Assembly: GCA_045535815.1 (NCBI GenBank)
Contig: JAZSMJ010000008.1
Span: forward strand, 1 to 16,769
Direction: 5' to 3'
Source: JAZSMJ01 sp045535815
GTDB taxonomy: Bacteria > Bacillota > Clostridia > Oscillospirales > CAG-272
DNA: 16,769 nt
Within the stretch, counting starts at the first letter, position 1. Each line of letters begins with the position of its first letter. Below, piece by piece: positions 7,701 through 14,655 of the stretch. The notes beneath the pieces are model-generated. The model worked only from the letters and a program-made list of their open reading frames with translations. It did not search any database and had not been told where the DNA came from. The translations under genes were made by a program, and so were the position numbers.

Positions 7701-10264
7701 GTCAGAATCTCCAGATTCTCAGAGCATGGGGCGTAGGTATGGTAGAAACCGAAATATTCTACGACCTTTGCGATGAATACGGCATCTTCGTATATCAGGA
7801 ATGGCCTATCTCATGGGATAGCTACAAGACTCAGCCCGAGGCAGTTTTGTATGAGACAGTTATATATAATACCAAGCGTCTACGCAACCGTGCTTCGCTT
7901 CTTATGTGGGGCGGAGGAAACGAGAGCGTTGCCGGAATGACAGAGGATATACTTAACGAGGTCGGTAAGCTGACAATAGAAAACGACGGAACACGTCCGT
8001 GGCACCGTACAGACCCGCACGGAGATGCGAGCCATCTTTACGATACCTATATGGGCGGTATGCCGCTTGAGGAAAATCTTACGTACGAGTCTCCGTTTAT
8101 CGGTGAATTCGGCGTGCCCAGCTTCCCGATGAGAGAATCAATATCAAAGTACGCAACCGAGCAAGAGCTTAATACTTGGCCGATAGTTGCAGGCAACTCT
8201 ATAGATTACCATACTCTTGCATTCGGAAACTTCTCATCGCTTGAGATGACGGGTGACGTAAAAACCATGACCTATTACGGTCAGGAATTTTTGAAGATCG
8301 ATTCGCTTGATGACCTTATCTTAGGCTCACAGCTCGCACAGACGGTGGGTATAACGCACACGCTTCAGCGTGCACGTGCTAACTTCCCGAGTGCGACTGC
8401 AATATGCTATTACAAGCTGACAGACGTATATCCGACGGCTTCGTGGGCACCCGTAGACTATTACGGAACGCCCAAGATAATGCATTATTTCATACAGGAC
8501 GTATATCAGCCTCTTGCCGCTGTAGCGATATTTGATAAGGTATCCTATTACGGTGAGAATGCCGAGATACCGGTATATCTGCTTGATGACGGCGATGCGC
8601 TTGCAGATAAGCAGTGGACCGTAAATGCCCGTGTTTATAATGCGGCGTTTGACGTAGTAGCCGGTGGGTCGTATAGCGGCAGCTCAAGCATAAATTCTGT
8701 AAATAAACTCTTTGATATAAAGATCACCTCGAACATCACCGCAAGTGCTCCTCTCTTCTTCGTGACTGAGGTAGTGATTGACGGCGAGGTAGCTTCGAGA
8801 AACTATTACTTCTTAAACTATAACGACGGTCAGGGCAGTCTGTTTACACTTCCCGTGACAACGGTAGAGTGCAGAGCTGAAGGAGACGGCTTTATAGTTG
8901 AAAACACAGGAGATTATCCTGCAGTTGCAGTTCACTTTGACTGTGCGGATGTTTCGGACACATTCCTTCCCGAGGACAGCTATTTCTGGCTTGATGCAGG
9001 CGAGACACGATATATAAAGGTGAACAGTACTCAGGGCGTAAACGGTGTTAAGTGGTGGAATATGACCGATATGGCAGACACAGCTGCTCCTTCTGCTCCG
9101 AGCTCGCTTTCCGCTGAGGCGCTCTCTGAATCGCAGATCAAGCTCAGCTGGAATGCAGTTGTAGACGCACGAGGATACTTCGTCTATCAGGACGGAGAGA
9201 GAATAGCTTACGTCAGATACGAGGATACCGAATATACCGTATACGGTCTTGGCGAGAGCGAAGCTCATCAGTATTACGTTACCGCATACGATAACGGCGG
9301 AAACGAATCGGCACAAAGCAATACTGTAAGTGCTCAAAGCAAAGCCGATGCGATTGCACCTTCCGTTGTATCTGTCAAGATGAATGATGCCAACAGCGTA
9401 ACTGTGGTGTTCAGCGAGGCAGTAGATGCAGCAAGTGCAAACGACATCGCAAATTACGCTGTATCCGATGGAGTAGCAGTAGCTTCTGCAGCCTTGAGAG
9501 ATGACGGCGTGACTGTTGATCTTACGCTTTCAGGCGCCGGTGAAAGCTCTGAATACAGTCTCACAGTATCCGGTGTAAAGGATGCATCGGCAAACGGAAA
9601 CGCCATGACTGCGTATACTAATTTCATATCTTATAAGCTTGAGGCTTATTGGGATTTTGAAAAGATAGAAGAGAACAGACTCTATGACGTAACAGGCAAT
9701 GCAGGTCTTGGAACGCTTCTGACCGATAAGGTCACAAGAGAGGATAATACTGCCTTCGGCATTGGTAACGGCATTAACTTTGACGGAGCGGTATCAAGCA
9801 TATCGATTCGCAAAACAGCTCTCGATATGTCGCAGGGCTTCTCAATATCGGTAATGATCAAGCACGATACTATAACAGACAGTATGCAGACCATACTTGC
9901 AAGAAATATATATCCGATATCCGGTCATATGAATTTCGTTATATATCAGGGCAAGCCGATGTTCTACTCGACAGATCTTACCCCCAGAGCTAACTTTACG
10001 GCGGATAAGGTGGTTTCGGACGGAAATTGGCATCACCTCGGTGTAACCTATGACGGCTCGTGCGTTAAAATGTACGTTGACGGAAAGCTTGTAAATAACT
10101 ATACCGGAATAAGCGGAGAGATCAGACGTGACGATTGCGAATGGGCAATAGGCAGACTTGTAAGAAATATCAACAGATTTACAGGCTCCATAGATGAGGT
10201 CCGCATCTATTCACGTGCAATAACGGCATCCGAAATGGAAGCGATTGCATCCGCTTTGAATTAA
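4778..10264 (+). CDS. Secreted dockerin-bearing GH2 beta-glycosidase, multimodular (1828 aa)
   Basis: Modules in order (approximate residues): signal peptide 1-31; Ig-like/carboxypeptidase-regulatory-like module 32-120; type I dockerin 127-183 with two calcium loops, DISEDGFIDASD and DINGDGYRDALD; galactose-binding-like, carbohydrate-binding-type module 198-373; Asp/Glu/Pro linker 375-405; GH2 first domain starting LDGSW (468-472), interrupted by an F5/8-type C (discoidin) domain about 495-648 and resuming at VPRSVPNAL (668); GH2 Ig-like domain about 805-920; TIM barrel about 936-1230; Fn3 1436-1522; Ig-like module 1523-1617; LamG-like domain 1620-1828. The barrel has FLHGANWCP, acid/base Glu1049 in GGGNES and nucleophile Glu1110 in GEFGVPSFP, typical of the GH2 exo-glucosaminidase/mannosidase-like branch. 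It probably removes terminal beta-linked sugars outside the cell, attached to a cohesin scaffold. No cell-wall anchor motif is seen. Exact sugar specificity cannot be read from sequence. Confidence 0.93.
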   Translation: MLESKRLCARKAAVFIAVAVIALLAVALYAQGFTLSGKITSYNPQNSAEIALYQNGEKITSVTIDSRSGNGEATQVFSIEGISAGVYDLTVTKSGCLTYTVKAISVSGDLDLASTELPGIADIRLVSGDISEDGFIDASDVSMLVFDLGKSKDNSTYSLSDINGDGYRDALDVAVLSANMLKTQNDITYPEDSGEEDISVTRILSFDSAGEGGWWGTTSPLWKTEGQNEGSGWLSGEAEGSASQVICGNLYGEVENAQTVPGNADYPIESADYADVSSDRYIVLDVYVSDVEAVTTMNVSFSSCRNGPVGDYTASWVVDTIDFENGWNTVSLTLEDASCGSEFDASKVQYISFTMNTMAACVWGVDDLRCTSDVAEDQPTDEPEDEPEDQPDDPPAQEPDDGNDQIADRVYTDTVYVNGAVEGVSLDEVEREYYLQVESTPMDAQPEIISVQSGAYDAGEYTEKVISLDGSWQMMKSDGSESYIYTEEMLPTSGYTKMNIVGFPIEASSQNTMMGDNYYAPSNVNDGAFNSEADDEWVSGGPSVDQEPWFIIDLLEERQINGFILYNNGALGVYDGSDRAENTRAFTVWISQDKEEWTSVYTTTRNTKSTTDVKLDGYYTARYVKVTLEQTEQAAKGYARIVEFELYGKEKIFTPAQLDFSTAYNVTVPRSVPNALYEAGVIGDPTVGYNDAQAREAVGNTWWFKKDFEYQISDGRVVLSFGGVCDRVDVWVNDVYQGFHQGMYGGPEYDITDIVRDGANSVVVRMYPVAGNWFDTVAFHAGWGWTYAKIPPLGIWQSVNVKTLSKVEIENPFVSAVDTNGTMDFYTEIVSPDKEAINGTLIASISPKNFEGESCSFTYPVSTQESETSLRLRFNIPSPQLWWPNGVGEQNLYILTLSFADEGGNIISEKKVQFGIRTIEMAPLEDVGEYSDVYNWTFIINGKKMFLHGANWCPIDAMMDFSYERYDRMLSLGKSQNLQILRAWGVGMVETEIFYDLCDEYGIFVYQEWPISWDSYKTQPEAVLYETVIYNTKRLRNRASLLMWGGGNESVAGMTEDILNEVGKLTIENDGTRPWHRTDPHGDASHLYDTYMGGMPLEENLTYESPFIGEFGVPSFPMRESISKYATEQELNTWPIVAGNSIDYHTLAFGNFSSLEMTGDVKTMTYYGQEFLKIDSLDDLILGSQLAQTVGITHTLQRARANFPSATAICYYKLTDVYPTASWAPVDYYGTPKIMHYFIQDVYQPLAAVAIFDKVSYYGENAEIPVYLLDDGDALADKQWTVNARVYNAAFDVVAGGSYSGSSSINSVNKLFDIKITSNITASAPLFFVTEVVIDGEVASRNYYFLNYNDGQGSLFTLPVTTVECRAEGDGFIVENTGDYPAVAVHFDCADVSDTFLPEDSYFWLDAGETRYIKVNSTQGVNGVKWWNMTDMADTAAPSAPSSLSAEALSESQIKLSWNAVVDARGYFVYQDGERIAYVRYEDTEYTVYGLGESEAHQYYVTAYDNGGNESAQSNTVSAQSKADAIAPSVVSVKMNDANSVTVVFSEAVDAASANDIANYAVSDGVAVASAALRDDGVTVDLTLSGAGESSEYSLTVSGVKDASANGNAMTAYTNFISYKLEAYWDFEKIEENRLYDVTGNAGLGTLLTDKVTREDNTAFGIGNGINFDGAVSSISIRKTALDMSQGFSISVMIKHDTITDSMQTILARNIYPISGHMNFVIYQGKPMFYSTDLTPRANFTADKVVSDGNWHHLGVTYDGSCVKMYVDGKLVNNYTGISGEIRRDDCEWAIGRLVRNINRFTGSIDEVRIYSRAITASEMEAIASALN

Positions 10265-10289
10265 ATAACAGTCAATTAAAATATTTACA

Positions 10290-10324
10290 AAAATCGGCAG
10301 AGATATTGTTTCTCTGCCGATTTT
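10290..10324. terminator. Rho-independent terminator after the GH2 gene
   Basis: A perfect 14-bp stem (10290-10303 with 10311-10324) has a 7-nt loop, a CGGCAGAGA core and A/T tails on both sides. It lies 25 nt after the GH2 stop codon. Confidence 0.9.
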
Positions 10325-10334
10325 GTGATATAAT
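10306..10334 (+). promoter_or_regulatory. Possible promoter overlapping the terminator
   Basis: TTGTTT (10306-10311), a 17-nt spacer and TATAAT (10329-10334) with a TGA extended -10 are seen. The -35 lies in the loop and right arm of the terminator hairpin. It could drive the next gene with a leader of about 150 nt. A second candidate, TTGACA at 10443-10448, is nearer, but its -10 options (TAAAAT at 15 nt or TATAAC at 20 nt) are poorly spaced. Confidence 0.3.
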
Positions 10335-10491
10335 GAAACTAATGGAAAGCCTCTATTTACACAAGGTTGCTATGAAAATATTTATTAGATTTTGATATAT
10401 CTTTGCGTCTGTAATACAAATGCGAAACTCGTAATAAAAACATTGACATAACGTCGATATCATTAAAATATAACAACGAAAGGAAATCATT

Positions 10492-11853
10492 ATGCAAAGC
10501 AATTCTGATATTATAAAAAAAGCAAAAAAATACGTGAAAAGATATAAAATATGCTGTATCGTATTATCTATTGGCATTTCTTCGCTGTATTGTATGATTG
10601 CTTTGTATGGTAACGTAATTGCTATTATTTCTGCGTTGATTGTGAGCCTTTTGCTGTTTTTCATAGGTGGACGTATTGTGTTCAACAAATGTATAATATC
10701 CGTGCTAAGTAAAAAGCTGGATGCCGATACATATCTTAATACAGTATATTTAGGTAAATTCGATACGCCTACAGCTTTGTGGCAATTATATGGAGAATAT
10801 TTTTGTGGACATTACCAAAACGTTATAACTATTTGCAAAATGAAATTGGATGATCCCAAGATATCTAAACGATATAGATATTGTTATCTGACTTATCTTG
10901 CCAACGTATATTTTGACATTGGTGATGACGAAAAACTTAGCAAAATCTGTGAACAGTATGAAATCGCTTTGATGAAGGCTAAACCAAGTGAACAGGCAAA
11001 TTGCCGCACACGGTTTGCTCGTATGACATTTTATGATTTGTATTTAAAGCATAATGTGGATGCTTGTATGGCTTGGATGAATAATCCTACATCTATTGTG
11101 CTCAATCAATACCATCGTATGTTTTGCAAGGCGAGATTAGCCATTATGCAAGGAGATTTGGAAGAAGCTCGTGGATATTACGAAACATTGGCAAAAGAAA
11201 TCCCTCAGTTGAATTACGGCAAAATAGCAACAAAAAAATTGGCAGATATGGATAATCAATCTCCAGAAGATTTCTCAAAAACGTTCCAAATTTCGGATGA
11301 ATCCGTAGAGATAACTCTATATCCTACAAATCACCGTAAGCTCCGAAAAATACTCGTTATTTGTCTTGTTGCGTTTTTCGTGATTTATTTTACTTTAGGA
11401 CTTTTAAGAGTTTCAGAATCGGAAAATAAACATGAACGCGAGATAGAAGCTTATCAAGAGTGCATTCGCGTTTTAGTAGAACAAGACTATGACGATGTAA
11501 TGATACTTGATACTTTCGAGCTGAAGAATGGTGAAGAAGTTGTTGACACTATGTTTATTTGCAAAACTGATACAGATATCATTGTCGGGTGTGTATACGT
11601 TTATGATGGTCAAACAGAACAATATTATGAAAAAATGATCGATTTTCCCATTGAATCATTTTCTGAAGAACGTTCTCCGCTTTGGTATTGTTCTTTCCCA
11701 TCAGTAACCTCTCACAACCAGATAGAAAGTTATTTCTATTCAGTTGAATCGGAAGTACCATCTGAGTATTGTCACTTATCCACTTTTGAGTTAAACGGAC
11801 AGACGGTATATTATGTTGTGACAGAGATAGTCCCCGGATTGCGATTGATGTGA
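10492..11853 (+). CDS. Unrecognised three-TM protein with helical-repeat cytoplasmic region
   Basis: I do not recognise this 453-residue protein. A basic N-terminus precedes two adjacent membrane helices (about 20-38 and 40-60). A long soluble helical part (about 72-270) follows with TPR-like stretches (around YCYLTYLANVYFDIGDDEKL and ARLAIMQGDLEEARGYYETL). A third membrane helix (about 286-305) leads to a C-terminal domain of about 145 residues. With the positive-inside rule, the repeats are probably cytoplasmic and the tail outside. The start has an AAAGGAAA ribosome site. Base composition is more A/T-rich than its neighbours, and codon-context preferences seen elsewhere in the window are weaker here, which may indicate recent acquisition. 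It stands alone, flanked by terminators on both sides. A scaffold or sensor role would be a guess. Confidence 0.75.
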   Translation: MQSNSDIIKKAKKYVKRYKICCIVLSIGISSLYCMIALYGNVIAIISALIVSLLLFFIGGRIVFNKCIISVLSKKLDADTYLNTVYLGKFDTPTALWQLYGEYFCGHYQNVITICKMKLDDPKISKRYRYCYLTYLANVYFDIGDDEKLSKICEQYEIALMKAKPSEQANCRTRFARMTFYDLYLKHNVDACMAWMNNPTSIVLNQYHRMFCKARLAIMQGDLEEARGYYETLAKEIPQLNYGKIATKKLADMDNQSPEDFSKTFQISDESVEITLYPTNHRKLRKILVICLVAFFVIYFTLGLLRVSESENKHEREIEAYQECIRVLVEQDYDDVMILDTFELKNGEEVVDTMFICKTDTDIIVGCVYVYDGQTEQYYEKMIDFPIESFSEERSPLWYCSFPSVTSHNQIESYFYSVESEVPSEYCHLSTFELNGQTVYYVVTEIVPGLRLM

Positions 11854-11873
11854 TCAACATATAATTTTAATAT

Positions 11874-11918
11874 ATAACCCTCCGATAGTATGCATTAAAA
11901 TTTATCGGGGGGTATTTA
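11874..11918 (+). terminator. Rho-independent terminator after the three-TM protein gene
   Basis: The arm AACCCTCCGATA (11876-11887) pairs with TATCGGGGGGTATT (11903-11916) through a stem that includes one T-G wobble. The loop is 15 nt and the hairpin is followed by a T-rich tail. It lies about 20 nt after the stop codon. Confidence 0.75.
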
Positions 11919-12053
11919 TTTCTTATAAAAGTATCCATTATGCTTTCGTCTTTTTTACATATTATATTATAATAAAAAGTGATTCTCGATTATTGTCATA
12001 TATACAAAAATTTGGCACACATAAAGAATGTGATAGAGCTTATAATAATATCA

Positions 12054-12071
12054 GAACTCAAAAAAGAGTTC
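12054..12071 (+). other. Small hairpin in the spore-protein gene leader
   Basis: GAACTC, an A6 loop and GAGTTC form a perfect 6-bp stem upstream of the SASP ribosome site. It might stabilise the mRNA, or be incidental. In the interval 11919-12114 I found no convincing sporulation sigma-factor promoter; CATATTA at 11958-11964 fits a sigma-G -10, but no matching -35 sits at the right distance. Confidence 0.3.
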
Positions 12072-12114
12072 AATTTATTATAGATAATTCCCAAGCAAAT
12101 GAAGGAGAACAAAA

Positions 12115-12318
12115 ATGTCTACAGGTAATCAGAAGCTTGTACCCGAAGCAAAAGCAGCTCTTGATAAGTTCAAGATGGAAGCAGCAAGCGAAGTTGGCGT
12201 AACTCTCAATCAGGGATACAACGGTGATCTTACTTCCCGTCAGGCAGGCTCTATCGGCGGCCAGATGGTAAAGAAGATGGTTGAAAAGTACGAGAACGAT
12301 ATAAAGAACAGCAAATAA
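12115..12318 (+). CDS. Alpha/beta-type small acid-soluble spore protein (SASP)
   Basis: The 67-residue product has both family signatures. The first is KMEAASEVGV around the germination-protease cleavage site (after the Glu in KMEAASE). The second is the C-terminal DNA-binding part LTSRQAGSIGGQMVKKMVEK. These proteins coat spore DNA, shift it towards an A-like form, protect it from UV and heat, and supply amino acids on germination. An AAGGAG (12102-12107) sits 7 nt before the ATG. An overlapping reading frame in another register is ignored. The gene is monocistronic and ends at a strong hairpin. Its presence implies a spore-forming host. Expression should be in the forespore under sigma-G, by family knowledge. 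Confidence 0.95.
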   Translation: MSTGNQKLVPEAKAALDKFKMEAASEVGVTLNQGYNGDLTSRQAGSIGGQMVKKMVEKYENDIKNSK

Positions 12319-12335
12319 GTACGTTTTTTGTATCA

Positions 12336-12368
12336 AAAAAGAACCGACAGTTAATGTCGGTTCTTTTT
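12336..12368. terminator. Bidirectional terminator between SASP and GHL6-like genes
   Basis: A perfect 14-bp stem (12336-12349 with 12355-12368) with a 5-nt loop has a GAACCGACA core, A5 on the left and T5 on the right. It lies between convergent stop codons at 12318 and 12381 and can serve both. Confidence 0.92.
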
Positions 12369-12380
12369 ATATCATTATAC

Positions 12381-14411
12381 TTATTTTTCTATCTCGGCAA
12401 TGGAGAACATTTCTATTCTGGGGAACTTAACGGTAGATTTTCCACCCTCAACATTTACCTCAAGTGTCTCTCCGGTAACTGCAAGCTTTGCGCCCTTGAT
12501 TTCAAAAGGAAGGGTAACTTCAATGTCACTTACAGGCACGATAGGCATAACCTCCTGCTGATTGATAGCGGAGATATACTGCTTGCCGTCCTTTAACCAT
12601 GTCATTATCTCAACGTTATCGGGAGCGTTTGACGTGAACTTGAGCTCTGAGCAGAGTGAACGGATCATCTTGCCGAATACCTTTCTGCTCATATAAGGAC
12701 GTGCAGACTCAATAGGAGCGTTAACCCAGATGATGCGTCCCTTGCCGACCTTCTTTTCGATTGCGGCAGGAAGCTCTGTATGTACTCCGGGAGGATTGGA
12801 ATGTATAGCGGCAAACTCAGGCTTACCGGTGAGAGTATAGGGAAGAGTCATTGTTGCAAGTATCTCACATTCGCCCTTTACGACAAACATCCACTGCTTT
12901 GACTCAACTGCAAGCGGAGACTGACGTGTAAAGCCCTCGAAATATTTCATGCCGGCAGGAGTGGGATTAAGGTATGTAACGTTCTGCTGTGTCTGACCCT
13001 CGATCTGAACCTCAAGCAGCTTTTCAAGACGCTTGTTTCCGAGGTTACCGCTGATATAGATATTTCCGCCGTTCATTACGTACTTTTCTATATTATCCAT
13101 ATCCGCATCGGAGATGAATGCCATATCGGGAATGATAAGAACGTCCTCAGCTATATTTGACAGACACTTTGACGGCAGACAGTTATAGGGAATGTTTTCC
13201 ATTCTGAGTATGCCTGCTGCAGCCTTTGTGTTGTACAGGTATTTTGCCGTGTCGGGAGCCATCGGATCCTCGGGATTGTCAAGGTCGTATTTTGAGTTTG
13301 AATTAAACCATATTGCAGCGTTTGTAAGATAATCACCGCTTACCAAGGGCTCGTAAGGCTTGGTAATATCGAAGGCAGCCTTTACGGGACCGTCGTTTCC
13401 GTAAACCTCGTCGCAGAGAGAGCCCTCGGGGTTGATACCGTCACATATCGAAAGCGCACCGTTGTGAACGAGAGCGGTCATACCGTGAATAACGAATTCT
13501 TCAATTGTTTTTGTGGTGGTATGATACTGAAGGTTGGGGTCACAGCGTGAGCATATAAATACGAAGGGAAGAGTTTTTGAAAGGTTTCTGTAGTACTTAC
13601 AGATAAGCGATTCCTCAAGGTAGCCTCCGTAAAGGTCACCGCCCGCATAGTCGCAGGTTTCCGCAACTGCGTCCGTTGTGGCTGTCTTCCACGGTGACAT
13701 AATGCAGGAAAGATTCTGCTCAATAGTAACCTTGGGATTTGCACCCTTAACGGTATCACGCATCATTTCTGTAAATTCGGCGATCCATCTCTCACGAATA
13801 GCCTGGAATTCACGGCTTTCCTTTTCTTTGAAGTTTATCCTTCTGGGAAGCTCACGTCCGGTCTGCTCGTAATACTTTTTGCGGCAGCTTCCGCAGTAGC
13901 AGATATCGGTAAAGAAGGGCATATCAAGGAATATCGTATCAAGATCGTATCTTGTAACTATTTCGGTAACTGCGTCACGGCAGAACGCACGGTAATCCTC
14001 GTTGTTGGGACAGATAAGTCCGTATCTGGGCATCCATCCGTGCTTTTTCTCAAGCTCTCGGGAATTGTAGCCTTCGCCGTCGACGAAACGCCAATCGGGG
14101 TGATGGTCGTAAGAATAGTTGTCGAATATCTGCGAGAAATATCCCTTGACGGCTATTCCGTTATCGTGGCAGAGCTTGACCATCTCGGCAACGTAATCAC
14201 GTCCCTTGAGACCCTTGTGCTGACGTCCGTATTTTGTCGGGAAGTGAGCAAGACCCGTGTGGGGACGGCATTTTGCGACTATCATCTGAGCGCCTGCGTT
14301 TTTCAGCATGGAAACAAGCTTTTCGGGGTCGACCTTGGAAAGAAATTCTTCGTTCCAATCGTCGATATGCATATCAAGAAAAATTCTTCGGTAATTGTTT
14401 TCGGTCCACAT
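12381..14411 (-). CDS. Putative cytoplasmic glycoside hydrolase, GHL6-like barrel with GH42-type trimerisation region
   Basis: The 676-residue product has no signal peptide or membrane segment. The N-terminal (beta/alpha)8-type half resembles the 'hypothetical glycosyl hydrolase 6' group, distantly like GH29 and GH42: FLDMHIDDWN at 11-20, HTGLAHFPTKYGRQHKGLKG at 51-70, YDHHPDWRFV at 101-110. Asp163 in DTIFLDMPFF and Glu231 in VTIEQN sit at likely strand ends and are candidate catalytic residues. CYCGSC (Cys171, 173, 176) resembles the metal-binding cysteines of GH42. From about 370, a Rossmann-like part (DVLIIPDMAFIS, YVMNGGNIYISGN) fits a beta-galactosidase trimerisation domain, and a small beta domain ends the protein. 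A GGAGG (14419-14423) lies 7 nt before the ATG. It is divergent from the GH28-like gene. Specificity is unknown; catalytic residues are inferred. Confidence 0.85.
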   Translation of the reverse strand: MWTENNYRRIFLDMHIDDWNEEFLSKVDPEKLVSMLKNAGAQMIVAKCRPHTGLAHFPTKYGRQHKGLKGRDYVAEMVKLCHDNGIAVKGYFSQIFDNYSYDHHPDWRFVDGEGYNSRELEKKHGWMPRYGLICPNNEDYRAFCRDAVTEIVTRYDLDTIFLDMPFFTDICYCGSCRKKYYEQTGRELPRRINFKEKESREFQAIRERWIAEFTEMMRDTVKGANPKVTIEQNLSCIMSPWKTATTDAVAETCDYAGGDLYGGYLEESLICKYYRNLSKTLPFVFICSRCDPNLQYHTTTKTIEEFVIHGMTALVHNGALSICDGINPEGSLCDEVYGNDGPVKAAFDITKPYEPLVSGDYLTNAAIWFNSNSKYDLDNPEDPMAPDTAKYLYNTKAAAGILRMENIPYNCLPSKCLSNIAEDVLIIPDMAFISDADMDNIEKYVMNGGNIYISGNLGNKRLEKLLEVQIEGQTQQNVTYLNPTPAGMKYFEGFTRQSPLAVESKQWMFVVKGECEILATMTLPYTLTGKPEFAAIHSNPPGVHTELPAAIEKKVGKGRIIWVNAPIESARPYMSRKVFGKMIRSLCSELKFTSNAPDNVEIMTWLKDGKQYISAINQQEVMPIVPVSDIEVTLPFEIKGAKLAVTGETLEVNVEGGKSTVKFPRIEMFSIAEIEK

Positions 14412-14459
14412 AATAAGACCTCCGTTTTATTTAAAGATTCGGATGCTTCCGTTAAGAAT

Positions 14460-14489
14460 ATTATACCAAATAAAGCGTACATATGTCAA
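14460..14489 (-). promoter_or_regulatory. Strong sigma-A promoter for the GHL6-like gene
   Basis: On the minus strand, TTGACA (14489-14484), an 18-nt spacer and TATAAT (14465-14460) with a TGG extended -10 match the consensus fully. The palindrome ACATATGT (14479-14486) overlaps the -35. The start should lie near 14453, and the short leader carries CGGA-N4-TCCG (14440-14451). Confidence 0.85.
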
Positions 14490-14610
14490 TCGGTGAATAT
14501 GAAACATAACGCCTGTCATAATTTGTACATATTTTTGGTGCGGTGCGGATTATTTGTTAAATAAAAAATAAAATGGAAGTGTTTTTGCTAAATACAAAAA
14601 GGGATTTGTA

Positions 14611-14624
14611 TGGTATATTATAAT
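14611..14624 (+). promoter_or_regulatory. Probable extended -10 promoter for the GH28-like gene
   Basis: TGG followed by TATATT (14614-14619), overlapping TATAAT (14619-14624), lies about 35 nt before the start codon. No good -35 is visible, so it may depend on the extended -10 or on an activator. Ribosome site GGGAGG is at 14643-14648. Confidence 0.5.
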
Positions 14625-14655
14625 AAAATGAGAAAAATGTCCGGGAGGATTTAAT

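Noticed and set aside
10342..10395. 17-codon leader peptide MESLYLHKVAMKIFIRF upstream of the three-TM protein gene
   Set aside because: No Shine-Dalgarno sequence precedes it and no attenuator structure follows, so it is most likely chance.
10353..10688. 111-residue minus-strand frame across the start of the three-TM protein gene
   Set aside because: It covers the promoter region and the antisense of two membrane helices, and has no ribosome site. A hydrophobic mirror frame is expected there.
11958..11964. CATATTA as a sigma-G -10 element for the SASP gene
   Set aside because: No sigma-G-like -35 is found at 17-18 nt upstream, and the A/T-rich context makes a chance match likely.
11993..12202. 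69-residue frame overlapping the SASP gene in another register
   Set aside because: It has no ribosome site and a non-ATG start, and the SASP frame is unmistakable.
14040..14564. 174-residue plus-strand frame antisense to the GHL6-like gene and crossing its promoter
   Set aside because: It overlaps a conserved coding region and a consensus promoter on the other strand and shows no family features.
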